64,000 bases of DNA from Vitellaria paradoxa (lineage: Eukaryota; Streptophyta; Magnoliopsida; Ericales; Sapotaceae). The position numbers and the translations under genes are program-made. The stretch covers positions 18,837,228 to 18,901,227 of the forward strand of contig CM034241.1 in the NCBI GenBank assembly GCA_019916065.1, given 5' to 3'. A model generated the notes under the pieces. The model did no database searches. It was not told the DNA's origin and saw nothing but the letters and a program-made list of their open reading frames with translations. Shown here in pieces: positions 45,249 to 56,718 of this stretch (the first letter of the stretch is position 1; each line of letters starts with the position of its first letter).

Positions 45249-47664
45249 AAGGTCATCAATACTAAAGCATAATAATAATCTAAAAGTGGAAGCCTAACCA
45301 ATTAGGTGAAATCTCCAAGCATTACTTCCATCTAAGATGTTAGTGATTATTACAGGCACGCAGCATTTCTTAGCTACCAGCAAAACATCAATAAGACCTA
45401 TTATGAAATAGAATGACAATGAATCCCAAAAACTTCAGCTTTGATTGTCAGCTCTATCTTTCCCTGAGTTTTAGTAACTTGGTGTACCATAATACATATT
45501 AAACATGCTTTGTTGAACTAAAGGCCATCCATAACTCCTTGGGCTAGGTGTATAGTATGAAGATATTAAAGGCATATCAGGAAGGTTCCTAGTCTAGTTA
45601 TTAAATGAGGGAACAAAACAAGGATCTGGACTTAGAAAAATGGTCAAAGGAGATAAGAGATGAGATGTCAATTGGATAGGACAATTGATGACTCATTCTA
45701 ACAGAAAAGCCAGACTGACAAGACATAGGTTGATCATTCTTAGTGGAAGGTTCTATATAATATGGTGTTTGGTAGCTCAACCTAACTGATGGATCAATTT
45801 GGATCTGTACCTAGTAATTAGTTCCTATTGATTGGTTAGAAGGATAAGGAATAGAACAATCATGACCACTCAAATGTTGGTTAAGCCCAACACTTCCTAG
45901 ATTAAAAATCACTAATTGCTGAGACAACTCTTCATTACATTCTTCTTCTTCTTGATTTGCTTCCAAAGTAACATCTTACTGTTGATCTTTCTCTTCTACA
46001 TCTAAGTCGGGATTGATGTTATTATCTTTCAACTTTTGACAAAGTCGAGCCTGAGCAAGAGAAAAGCTTGAATAAGCAGATATTTTGATGAAAAAATAAA
46101 AGACTGAGTAATAATGATACTTATAATTTCTGTGTTGCTATTTGCATATATAATTTCTATGACCTTTAAAGATGATAAGGCATCCTCTTGAGTTGCATAA
46201 GAAACAACCCCCCCATTTGGGTCCGATTTCTGCCAGAACATTTTAGATACACTACCAATCTCTTGCTCTCTATTAAACCAGAGTGTTGCTTGAACTGGCT
46301 TTAGCGAAACTCTACGAAACCATGTATCATAATCAGTTTCTTCTGGCATTAATAGATTTACAGCTGGGATGGGATCAAGAATTGGAGTTGAGAGATCAAG
46401 ATAGGCGGTAGCAGGAGGATCTAAGGGAATCCTTAATTCACCATTATTAAGTTGAGCCTAACATCTCTCTCCTATGTAAAGTTCCCAGATATCAATACCT
46501 TTGAAAGCATACCAAGTGAAAGAATATAGGACACTATTGCAAGCAAAGCTGCCCATGATGCATTCATGAAAAGGTGACCAGCATACCTTGTTAGGAGTCA
46601 GTATCTCAAATTGAGATCTGTACATGGAGGAATAGTTATATCGAAAGAAAATGCAATGTTAGAACGATCCCAGTGAGCTGCTCAAGGGATTTTCATGTGT
46701 CATTCAACATTTCATCAATCAATGTTAGGGCAACAATTTTGAGGTATTCATAGCACTAGTAAGAGAGAAAGTACCGGAAGCCAGTGTTGCCAGCACAAGG
46801 AGTAGAGACACGAATCCTCATGGCTTTGAGAAAGAAAGCATGAGTGTTTCCCCAATCTACATTCTGAGGGCTGGATCGTGGATCTACTAAGTTCACAAGA
46901 TATAAAAGAAAGCGAGATAAATCAATGAAAACGAAGCTGCCCACTAGGATCAGAAGCATCAATCTTCTAGGTTGTTTCAAGCTTTCTAGATAAGAAACTG
47001 GTCTTACGTCGTGGAGACTAGTAGTTCAAATCTCTTTGAAGTTGCAGTTGAAGCCATCACCTTTGAACCTGTAAAGCTCTTTAGCCCTTGTAAAAGTGCA
47101 TTCTCTAACAACCACTAGGTTTCCTTCAAATTTGAGGCCGATGATTATAAACCAATCATATGGAGCAATGCCAAGCTAGTAAAAGCCAAAATGAAAGGTG
47201 TTGGTATCGACAAACCATCTCTTTGTCAAGGCTTTGATTAAGGCAGAGCAAGAGTAAATACGCTCGAAATTCATGAAGACTCCAAAGCCAATCAACAAAA
47301 GCCTATTTTTCATTTGGTGACCAAGTTTCTATAAGATTTTTAAACACTTTACAAAAAAGCTTGGCACTGAGGGACTTTTGCACGAACATAAGGAAACCAC
47401 ATCAACACTGAAGGATGAAACTTCAAGTTGTGAAGAAGAGAAGTATCTTTCATTGAATCTTATAATGAGCAATCTTATGAGGTATATATACCTTTTATCT
47501 ATTGAAATTTTGGGAATAGGAGGCAAGATTTCATGACTAGGCGCTTCATTGTTTCTTATCTAATAATGAGTCTTTTGATTGGCATGACTAATGGAAATAG
47601 GACTTCGCTAGGAAAATTTGGCACGTTCATCGATAGAACTTCTCCGTGATCTTGTCCTAACCAT
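45249..47664 (-). pseudogene. Element C antisense ORF 1: plant-mobile-domain-like protein
   Basis: Minus strand from ATG 47664 (MVRTRSRRSSIDERAKFS). Around 47280-47130, LLLIGFGVFMNFERIYSCSA, LIKALTKRWFVDTNTFHFGF and IIGLKFEGNLVVV match the start of plant mobile domain proteins, whose consensus has an ALVERW-x-PETNTFHL block followed by a GLPVDG-like block. Further pieces lie at 46980-46756 and 46349-46029, then QKLKDNNINPDLDVEEKD near 46030. Multiple stops and shifts break it; a short intron near 46030-46130 is possible but unproven. The C-terminal limit is unclear because element E interrupts the region at 45249. Confidence 0.5.
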
Positions 47665-48483
47665 TCTATGAAGAAATAACAAGGAAAATGGTAGGAAGCA
47701 TACTTGACAGATATTTTAGTAACTGTAGATAAAATTCATTCTTCTAAACAACATAAACATAATAATGAAGTTTTCGAGATTCATTCATTTTACATTCTTT
47801 CATTCTTTCATTTTAGCATGACTTCAAACTAAATACATGGATAGAATTTCTTCTACAAATATAACATAAAATTTTTCCTAAAAGAAAAGGAAAGAGAGAG
47901 AGGATTGCTACTTACTTAGAAAATTTCTTTGATGCCCAAAGCTTGGTAATTCAACACTCCTTCAAGAGAGAACAATTTTTGAGAAGAGAATTGTAGAGAA
48001 AGGATATCTTGATTTGGATGATGAAAATGAACGAGGTTGAGTCCCATTTATATGCATTTTCTTAGGCAAAACATTTGTTAAAGAAGGTTAGGCAAAACTT
48101 TTTGCAAAGGAAGGTTAGGTAAAACCTTTTGTAGAGGGTTAAGCAAAAGTTTTTGCAAAAGCATGTCAAGTAAACAATCTTGCCAAACTTGTTAGGCAAA
48201 TGATTTTCAAAGGATGATACGCAAACAAGTTTGAAAAGTAGCTAGAAGGCAAAACAATTTGCCACAAGCCATGCAGCCTGGTGGTTTGGCGGGTAGGCTT
48301 GTGACAAATTGCTGCTTTACCTTTTTGCTAGCCATTCTCAATTACTTCGCTTGGTTAGACCCCGACCCGACCTCTAACTCATGATTTGTTCAAATCAGGA
48401 TGCTTGTAACAGAGTTCTCTTTATGAATTGGGCAGAAATTTAGGGATCTACAATCTTTATTCAGTACTTAAAAAGCACAGAAC
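47665..48483 (+). other. Element C 3' region before the PPT
   Basis: Non-coding apart from a short tandem array at 48064-48165. The rest is AT-rich without recognisable signals. It would be the promoter/leader side of antisense ORF 1. Confidence 0.55.
48064..48165 (+). repeat. Minisatellite of about 26 bp in element C
   Basis: Four units built on AGGCAAAACTTTTTGCAAAG with the ending GAAGGTT. Unit 2 contains the self-complementary GCAAAAC/TTTTTGC. Diverged copies continue to about 48260. Tandem repeats before the PPT are common in Tat-lineage elements. Confidence 0.75.
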
Positions 48484-48496
48484 AAAAAGGGGCAGC
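48484..48496 (+). promoter_or_regulatory. Polypurine tract of element C
   Basis: AAAAAGGGGCAGC followed at once by TGTTGATAC, the common start of Tat-lineage LTRs. Confidence 0.8.
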
Positions 48497-49388
48497 TGTT
48501 GATACATCATTTTTGCCTGATATTTTGTGCATGTTTAAAATTCCTTCTGACATCCAAATATCTTTGTAAATATTCAATTCTACTTCTAGAATATTTTTGA
48601 CAATTATTCTTAAGCTGCAAATAGGGACATTAGCCCAGATTCAATGTTGGGAATTGTTAGGTCAAAAGTGACCATTTTGCCCTTGGATCCAAAGCTGAGT
48701 CAAATTGAGAGCCCAGATGAGATCACTGCTAATGTTCACATGATTAAAACTTTCTTTTGTTTTTCAAAACTTTTGAAAACAAGCAACCTCAACCATATTT
48801 CACAGAAATCACTGCTAATGTTCATGTGATTAAAACTTTCTTTGATCTTTCTAAAACTCATGGCCTTGACCATATTTCAACAAAATCACTAATGATGTTC
48901 ACTTGATTATAACTTCTGCATACTTTGAAATCATTAAAAAGGAATTTGGAGTAAATGTTTTAACTATAACATCTTTTTATCACTTCTAGCTTGGGAATAA
49001 GGTATCCACCCAAATTAGTAGGTTGGATCAAGTCGTTTATTATTTATTCAAAACCTTAGTGTTTATTATCTTGCTTTAATTTAAATTTTCTGCATCTAGC
49101 AATTTTGATACTTAGGTTAGAATTATTTTGAATACTTGTTTTTAGGTTAATTTCATTACTATTCTTTAAATTTACTATTAGGTAGTGGTAATTTAAATCG
49201 CATCAAAACCCAAACTTGAGTTTACTTTTATTGTTTTCAAAGAAGAACAATAGATTAGAATAACTTAGCAATCCTAGGTTTCAATGTTGTTTCCCTGTAG
49301 ATACGATCCTGTTCTCACCAGGTAAAACGTACACTGCACACTTTTACACTTGGGGGTTCAGCTTAACTGCACATTTACGAGGTAGTCA
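48497..49388 (+). repeat. Element C 3' LTR
   Basis: Starts TGTTGATACATC and ends GAGGTAGTCA (892 bp). It contains three diverged direct repeats (about 48720-48910), each with ACCATATTTC, AAATCACT and GATTAAAACTTTC, which resemble the hairpin repeats of A-type LTRs. Its 3' end (ACACTTGGGGGTTCAGC) also resembles theirs. The 5' LTR is not in the window. Confidence 0.75.
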
Positions 49389-49926
49389 ATTGATATGAAT
49401 GCAAGCATGATCTGAATGCCGTGGATGGCAAACTAATTGGCCTCATAATAAGCTTTGTCATTGGCTAGGGTAGGCTAAGTGCATAAGAAGGTGATCGATA
49501 AGGTTAGTGCTGTATATAAGATTAGCATGAAGGAGCCTCACTCTGAATGTGGGATGAAGAAAAGAAAACCCTTGTCTAGGTATGTATTAGGAATATTCGT
49601 CTTTGTATTGTGAGATCCTAGCTCCGAGACTGAAATAAAAGTTAGCAACTCACACGTAATTTAGGAAAAGAGCTTCACTCCAGATGATAAAAGATAGTTA
49701 GCACCTAACTAGGAAAAAGAGCCCTGCTATAAAGGAAAAGACAATTAGCGCCTTGCCAAAATTGGGGAAAGGTGCCTTGCTCCAAATGATAAAAGATATT
49801 TAGCATCAACCATATAACTGGAGAAAGGAGTAGCTCCAAATGAGAAATGACAGTTTGTGCCTTATGCATAACTAGGAAATGGTCAACTAGAGAAAGGAGC
49901 CCTACCCCAAAGAGAAAGATAGCTAA
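49389..49926. repeat. Degenerate tandem repeat between elements C and F
   Basis: From about 49640 to 49920 there are four or five diverged units of 50-65 bp built on TTAGCACC, AACTAGGAAAA, GAGCCCTGCTCCAAA and GATAAAAGAT. The first 250 bp are non-repetitive and unassigned. It may be the 3' region of a further Tat-like element into which C or F inserted. GCTAA at 49922-49926 flanks the F LTR. Confidence 0.6.
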
Positions 49927-51409
49927 TGATTACACTTGAAAAGTATAATTACAAACTCCATAATTTAACCTTAATTCATGCATTAAGTTAATAAATTTAA
50001 GAGTTTTGTTATTTTTTTTATCACTTATTAAGTTTATTTTCTAAATTCAAGAAAAATGATGAAATAATCAAAATTAGCCATGACAAAAGCGACTTAGATG
50101 ATGAAAAAGACACTATGGTCTAGACACCCCCACGAGTGGTCCGGGCCAGGTCAAGGGCTAAGCTGGATAAACAAAGCAAAAACTGAGAAGGAAGAACACT
50201 GTGGTCCAGACACCCCATCAAATGGTCTAGACCACAACAGGTTGATTTGCACGGTTCTACTCAGTTTTTAGGGTTTTATGTATCACTAGATATATGGACT
50301 TTTTACAACTATATGGCGACTTCTACATTACATTCTTTTTAGATTTTCCATAGGGTTTTTTGAGAGTTTTTCTTCTTGTTTTTGTTTGGAGCATGTTATC
50401 AAAGTTCTATGGATTGTTCGTAGGAGCATTATCAATTTTTATTGTTCATTGTTTTGCATCTGATTCAATTTTGAAGTACGGTACATTCATTCATTGATTT
50501 AATAACATATTCTTCTTTTATATTTATTAATTTGATTGCTTTATGTTTGTCATCAATATTGAAATAATGTTAGCATAACTTTATTCTCTCTTGATTCAAC
50601 AAACTAAGGAAGGGTGGGTTATTATAAACATTGTGATGTGCATAGATTAGTGCATGTTCTGTGAAAACACATGTGTAGGGATCTATGATATTTAGATCTG
50701 ATTTTTATTTATTTCAAAAACATTCGAAAACGGAAATCCTTGACTATATTCTATGTAATCACTAGTAAGAGTTTTTGATTAAAACTTTGCATTGATATTT
50801 TTGGAGTGCAAGAATTAGATTTGAACCCAAGAAGTATTAAAGATAAATCTTCCAGTTTTATAATCCTAAATGAGAGTATAAAATTGACTTTTGGGAAATA
50901 ACTAATTTTTGACAAAGATATCTTTCCAATCTATTTGTTCCTTTACATGAACTTTAGATTGTAGATGAAAGTAGATCACATTGTGAAATAATAAACCCAC
51001 CTGGAATTGAAAGTTGAATCAAGAATATTATTTAATTGTTTGATTATCATTTGAATCATTCCATAGCTAATTAATCATTATTTTAAACTTCTGAATTTAT
51101 TTTCTTGTTTATGCTATTTTCACTTAAGTAATTTGCTTTTGTTAATGACTTTATTGAATCTAAACTTTTCTTGCTAAAACCCTTTTCAATTGAATAATTG
51201 GTAGTGATCTGTTTCATCTCCCTAAACGTAGAATTTTAGTATCTCCCAATTTTCTGAACTTTATTGAATTTAGAATTGATAAATTTATAAAACCTAGAAA
51301 CTAACATATAGGTTCCCTGTGGATTTAACCCTAGTCTCACCGAGTTAAAACTACACCGCACACCCTTGCACTTGAGGAATAATTTAGACGTACTATTTTG
51401 ATACGGTTA
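49927..51409 (+). repeat. Element F 5' LTR
   Basis: Starts TGATTACACTTGAAAAGT and ends ATACGGTTA (the expected TCA is changed to TTA). Two diverged GTGGTCCAGAC-type inverted modules lie at about 50111-50147 and 50208-50242. One copy of the hairpin loop (GACTATATTCTATGTAATCA) is near 50741. The LTR is shorter than that of A and visibly decayed. Confidence 0.85.
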
Positions 51410-51415
51410 AGTTTT

Positions 51416-51433
51416 TGGCATCGTTACTGGGGA
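51416..51433 (+). promoter_or_regulatory. Decayed tRNA-Asp primer binding site, element F
   Basis: TGGCATCGTTACTGGGGA differs from the perfect site of element A at four positions, all of them C-to-T or G-to-A. Confidence 0.85.
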
Positions 51434-51749
51434 ACAAAATTTTAGGTTTTAGGTTACTTTTATTTTTAAGTTAGTTTATTATCCTTTTTAAAAAAATAAA
51501 AATCAAAAAATATTTACCAAAAAATTTTCTCTCTAAAGTACCCAGAGTAACTCTCTGTGGTCCGGACACCCAATATGCTGGTCCAGACCATAATATCTTT
51601 ATAGAGTTTATTTTTCCAAGCTTATGAGTGTTTTGACTCATGGGAAAGACGGTATATTAAGGCATCTTGAACCCTTAGATCCTCTCTTTGAACTTGAGAA
51701 CCTTTTGATAGAAGTTTAAATTCCTAGGCCTCCTACTCCAACTCTAAAG

Positions 51750-52536
51750 ATGGCTAAAAATCAAGCTGTTACTGCTAGACGTTCCAATATCTTGCAGCAA
51801 GATAGGCATACTCCTAAATCCTATATAGTTTGGTCAAAAAATCAGAGAGCCTTCAATTTCAAACCTGGCATGATATAATTGTTACTTACCTTTCATGGTA
51901 TGGACTATGAAAATCCATATGATCACTTAACTCGATTTAGGAACATTTGTGTCACAATTAAGGGTTAAGGATGCCTAATAGATTTATTATTCCTTAAGCT
52001 CTTCCCATTTTCATTGAAAGATAAGGCTGCTAGATGATTTGAATTTCTACCACCTAATTCCATTCGTACATGGGATGAAATGCAAGCTAAATTTTTAAAA
52101 AACTTTTCCCTCCTAATAGAACTGTTGCTATACAGCATCAAATTTTGAATTTTTCCCACAACATGGTGAAACCTTTTACCAAAGCTAGGTGAGATTTAAA
52201 ACTCTCTTGCATTCCTGCCCACACCATAGATTTGAAATTTGGTGCCATGCTAATATCTTTTATGGATCCCTAATGCCATAATTAAAACAGTTTTGTGGAA
52301 ACCATGTGTAATAGGCAATTTTATGATAAAACACCTGAGGAAACTTATGAATACTTTGAATTTTTAGCTAAGAATACACAAACCTGGGATATCACAGGAT
52401 CTCAAAACACCCAAGCTGCCAATGTCACCCCAACCAGAGGTATGCACCAATTGAGTGAAATTGATGACCTCAAGGCAAAACTAGCAACACTCACAAGAGA
52501 AATTGAGACCCTAAAAATTAAAAAGGACACACAAGC
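51750..52536 (+). pseudogene. gag: Element F gag, first part
   Basis: Starts MAKNQAVTARRSNILQQDRH and aligns with the element A Gag through FKPGMI, FHGMDYENPYDHLTRFRNIC, KAAR and NSIRTWDEMQAKFLK. At least four stops and two frameshifts are present. The clean frame at 52295-52543 covers ETMCNRQFYDKTPEETYEYF. A leader copy of the inverted module lies upstream at about 51557-51592. Solo LTR G interrupts the gene at 52537. Confidence 0.85.
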
Positions 52537-54207
52537 TAACTGACCCTAAAATGTGTCCGGGTTCTACCTCTCAAGTACAAGAGGTCAGTCATAGTTTTAC
52601 ACGGTGAGAACTGAGGTCATCTCCACAAGGAGGGCTTTGTTAAAAGCTCTAGACTTGTTCTCTTAGTTAGTAGGTGAACCTAAGTTAATTTAAACTAATT
52701 TTGGATTTATAAGATGCTTAAGGATGGTTGGGTTGAGAATGATGGAGTGAAGGAATTGTGATATTAAATTAAAATACAAATATTGAAACAAAAATAACTA
52801 AAATGATCTTAGCTTCGAACCAAATCCGGTAGTGGGTATTGGTTTACGCAAATGCATTTGTAATTCAACCTAACAAACGTACATGCATTGGTAAGTCGGA
52901 AGATATTTCATTAAAACCCATTTTATGGAACTCAAGGTAAGCAGAGGCTTTTGAAATTAGTTTCGGACTCACCGGGACATTGAATCGAATACCTCGTATG
53001 CATAAGCATTAACTCATAACTAGGCTTCGATTGTAACACGGGTGAATCGATTTCTTAAGAAAACCTCATGTTATGGTTTTAAGAAAATAAGTTCCAAATC
53101 ACCGGGCCATTGAATCAAACATTTGGTGTGCACGAGCGGCCAATCAAAACCAAGCTATGATTATAACATGGGCGATTTGATTTCATAAGAAAACCTAATT
53201 TGGGTTTTGGAAAAGATATTTCTAATTCACTAGGACATTAAACCAAACACTTGGTGTTCACAAGTGAAAACTTGTAACCAAGTTATGGTTATAACACGAG
53301 TGAGTTGATTTCGAAAGAACCCTAACTTACTATGAGATTCCAATTAGAAATCAAAAAGATATTTCATTGAAAAATGTTCTTTTACATTTGAGTTTGCCAA
53401 ACTACCGCACCACCTTCAATGGCTTGAAGCCAAGAACAAATCCTAGCCTAACATGCTTAAACTGAAAACTTGAAACATGAAATAATCACACGAACTTTCA
53501 ATTCAATCAAAGCACAAGATAAAAAGAACAAAGGAAGATTAAAAAGAAAAGACTTTCAAGAAGAAGGAAATCAAAGAAACGAAATTAAATTAAACGGAAG
53601 ATAGAGTCACTTACAAAACTTGTAAACCCTAGGAAAGAGAACTCCGAAAACTGAACCAAACGTATCCTTTCACTCTAACCCTAACCCTCGAAAAGTAGTC
53701 CCCTAAGTCTAAATAAAAGCCTATATTTATAGGCTACAAATGCTGAGGGTAAAATAGTAACTTAATAAATATAACATAAAAATCACGATTCAGCTTCGTC
53801 CTGCAGAGGGGCGCCCGACTGAACTCCTGGAGCCTCTGGAAAATTATCGTTCTCTGGGGGTGCCTAGCCAGGGAGTTGGGGCGCCCGACTGATATTCTAC
53901 AGGAAACTCACTCTCAAGGGGTGCCCAAGGTGGAAGTTGGGGCGCCCCACTATGCATGCTTCAGCTAATGGGGCTTCTTTCATCCTATCTTCTTAGCTCT
54001 TTGATCTTCTCTTCTTCTTCGATGCTTAAAAATCTCTAACTTCATAAATTGATGATCAAACACCTACAAAGTCCCACGAAAACATGTATTAGAGCAAAAG
54101 TCCATGACAGACCATAAAGATGTAACAATTTATCCAAATAATCATATTTCATTGCATAATTAGCATGCTCAATAGATATAAAATTGTGCAATAATGCATA
54201 CTAATCA
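52537..54207 (-). mobile_element. G: solo LTR of the element D type nested in element F
   Basis: Minus-strand LTR of 1671 bp, starting TGATTAGTATGCATTATTGC at 54207 and ending near 52537 (the expected final GTCA reads GTTA). Flanks are CAAGC at 52532-52536 and 54208-54212, a perfect 5-bp duplication. It keeps the CAAGTG/GTTATAACAC repeats and GGGGCGCCC motifs of the D LTR but is about 450 bp shorter. No interior remains. Confidence 0.9.
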
Positions 54208-55090
54208 CAAGCTATAAAGGAACCTATTACAAATGTCTATTGCATAGTGTGTGATAGCAAAACTCATAAGATAGATGATTGTCCTAGTATCCCAATTTTA
54301 TAGAGAGATTATGTAAGGTTAGCCGTCTAGTGAACTCCCAATCCACGCTGTAAATCAATACTGCCCACCATATCGTGGACAAAATTTAGGGGAAAATCCT
54401 TATTCTGAGACATATAATCTGGCTATGAGGAACCATCCCAATTTTAGTTCGAGAAATGAGGGAGCCCAAATACCACAATCTTATCATGCTCCTCCACCTC
54501 CAGTTCCTCAAGTTCTAATCACTAGTTCAGGACTACCTCAAAATATGGGATCATCACAAAATCCATATATCCTGCCAAATAAGAGATCCACTAAAGAGAC
54601 ACTTTAACAGTTTATGAATACACAATCTTCACTTTGGGCCCAAAATAATAGAACTTTGGATGACATCAAGAGTCAATTGACCCTGCTAACTCAAACATTG
54701 ACTGCACAACCAAAGGGTCAATTTCCTGCTCAACCTTGTCCAAATCTAGTGGCTCAAGCTAAACAAGTTGAAGGGTCTTCTAATATTCCTGGGAATGTTG
54801 AATAGGTACAAAACATCACAACACTTAGGAGTGGTAAAATTATAGATAAAACCATTCACCCTAAGGAAGTTGAGACTAGGGAAGAGTTAGAACCTAAGCG
54901 AGTGTTAAGAGATAATAAGAGGGCAGGAAAATAGCCAATTGAAATCAATGATAGGGCGTCTAAAAAAGAAGATCTAAAGGAAGATGCAGAAGGGAAGGAA
55001 AAAGAAAATTAGAAGAACCAATGCTAGTGCCTGGGAATTTGTTCCTATAGCACCATTTCCCCAAAGATTTTTAAAAGCTAGGAAAGAAGC
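54208..55090 (+). pseudogene. gag: Element F gag, second part
   Basis: Continues after G: a decayed zinc knuckle (CIVCDSKTHKIDDC), then RNHPNFSSRNEGAQIPQSYH, a proline-rich stretch, MNTQSSLWAQNNRTLDDIKS and the charged segment before protease. Same order as in element A, with stops at about 54608, 54803 and 54933 and smaller breaks. Confidence 0.85.
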
Positions 55091-55103
55091 CTAAGTCACT
55101 GAA

Positions 55104-55827
55104 TTGCTAGAGGTATTCAAACAAGTAAAAATTAATATACCTCTCTTTGATGCAATTAAGCAAATCCCTTCATATGCTAAGTTTTTAAAAAAGTTATGTA
55201 TTGTAAAAAGTGGATTGAATGTAAAAGAAAAAGCATTTCTCATTGAGCAAGCAAGTACTATAGTACAATGCCATACACCCTCAAAATATAAAGACCCTGG
55301 TTGTCCTACCATATCCTGCTATATAGGGAAATACTATAATAGTTTAGCACTGCTTGATTTAGGAGCAAGTGTAAATTTACTCCCCTATTTAGTGTATGAA
55401 CAATTGGGCTTAGGAGAAATAAAACCAACCTGTGTGACTTTGCAGCTTGCAGATCGATCAATTAAAATCCCATATGGTATAGTTGAAGACGTACTGGTAC
55501 AAATGGAAAACTTTTATTTCCCAGTGGATTTTATAATTCTAGATACTCAACCAGTTACCAGTTTATATGCACCAAATCAGACACTAGTAATTCTTGGATA
55601 ACTTAGCAATATCGAATGCTCTAATCAATTGCAAGAATGGATCCATGAAAATGTCTTTTGGTAATATTAAATTTGAAATGAATATCTTTCATGTTACTAA
55701 ACAACCGAAAGAGGTACCTGATGTGTACGAAATGGACTTAGTTGAAATTATAGTCCAGGATTATATTGATCGTGAATTCATTGAGGATCCTATAGAAAAA
55801 GCAATTTGTTTTAGCAAGGAAAAATAG
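55104..55827 (+). pseudogene. Element F aspartic protease
   Basis: Open from 55104 to 55601: LLEVFKQVKINIPLFDAIKQ, KYKDPGCPTISCYIGKYYNS, then the active-site region LLDLGASVNLLPYLVYEQLG with the catalytic Asp intact. VEDVLVQMENFYFPVDFIIL leads to VILG, where a stop plus a small deletion breaks the usual GRPFLAT motif. The next frame (55594-55827) continues SNALINCKNGSMKMSFGN. It serves as the frame reference for the broken element A protease. Confidence 0.87.
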
Positions 55828-56718
55828 AATTCCATGATATTGAACCAAGAATTAGGAGCAATTGTTGATTGCTTGAAGATTTGCCCATTCATGTCTCTAG
55901 GAAAATGGGTACCAGCCTTTAAAAACCTAGGACCGCTTTTGAATAAAGCAGAATCCTCAGAAGCAAAAGCTCCAAGTCCTGATAGAAAACCCTTACCTCA
56001 TAATTTGAAATATGCTTTTTTAGGTGAGGGAGAAACATACCCATAGTTATTTCTTCAGAATTGACCAACCATTAAGAGAATATGTTGGTTGATCTTCTAA
56101 AAAGTCACAAGAAAGCTTTGGGATGGTCAATGGCAAACTTGATGGGTATAAGTTCTCTCCTTTGCACACTTCATATATATTTAGAAGAGGATGCCAAACT
56201 AGTTCGTCAGTTCATCAAATGCAAAGACGACTCAATCTGAACATGAAAGAAGGAATGAGAGCTGAGGTTTTGAAATTACTAGATGTAGGAATAATTTATG
56301 CAATCTCATATTCTAAATGGGTGAGTCCTACACAAGTTGTTCCTAAGAAATCAGGAGTTACAGTGGTTCGGAATGAGAATAATGAATTGGTTCCAACTCG
56401 AATCCAAACTGGTTGGCAAGTGTGCATTGATTACAGAAAACTTAATGCAATTACAAGGAAAGATCACTTTCCTCTTCCATTCTTAGATCAAGTTCTAGAA
56501 AGAATAGCTGGACACATGTATTATTATTTTTTAGATGGCTATTCAGGCTATAATCAAATAGAGGTTACCTTAAAGGATCAAGCTAAAACTACTTTTACTT
56601 GTCCTTTCGGCACCTTTACATATAAAAGGATGCCCCTTGGCCTTTGCAATGCTCCTGCTACCTTTCAGCGCTGCATGATTAGTATTTTCAGTTAAATGGT
56701 AAGAGAAATCGTTGAGGT
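55828..56718 (+). pseudogene. Element F linker and reverse transcriptase up to the catalytic box
   Basis: The linker (RKPLPHNLKYAFLGEGETYP) is followed by RT in the open frame 56123-56695: LLDVGIIYAISYSKWVSPTQ, VPKKSGVTVV, TGWQVCIDYRKLNAITRKDH, FPLPFLDQVLERIAGH, YFLDGYSGYNQIEV, TFTCPFGTF and MPLGLCNAPATFQRC. A stop at 56693 is followed by REIVEV, and element H cuts in exactly where FMDD would come next. The linker before RT has stops near 55825, 56044 and 56060. Confidence 0.88.

Larger units (their letters stand above)
17188..49388 (+). mobile_element. Element C: old Tat-like Ty3/gypsy hosting D and E
   Basis: C is made of 17188-23216, 31469-33679 and 45249-49388, with D and E inserted between. 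The order is gag remnant, protease, RT, RNase H, second RNase H, integrase, 3' region with two antisense ORFs, tandem repeats, PPT and 3' LTR. The double RNase H and antisense ORFs are hallmarks of the Tat/Ogre lineage. The 5' LTR and most of gag are outside the window, presumably left of element B. All coding parts are degenerate. It is the outermost and probably oldest element of its stack. Confidence 0.8.
49927..56718 (+). mobile_element. Element F: old Athila-like Ty3/gypsy, 5' half
   Basis: Contains 5' LTR, decayed PBS, gag, protease and RT up to just before the catalytic box, where element H interrupts it. Solo LTR G is nested in gag. The relatedness to the element A gag and protease is close, but F keeps the protease-RT linker and RT that A lacks. 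F therefore represents the autonomous type from which A could derive. The 3' half is not identified in the window. Confidence 0.85.

Noticed and set aside
31889..47664. Host plant-mobile-domain gene on the minus strand
   Set aside because: The pieces lie between integrase and the PPT of a Tat-like element, where such antisense ORFs are known, and they are full of stops. Capture from a host gene long ago remains possible.
53671..53690. Short CTAACCCTAACCC stretch as an interstitial telomeric repeat
   Set aside because: Only about two units inside solo LTR G; chance or LTR-specific sequence is enough.
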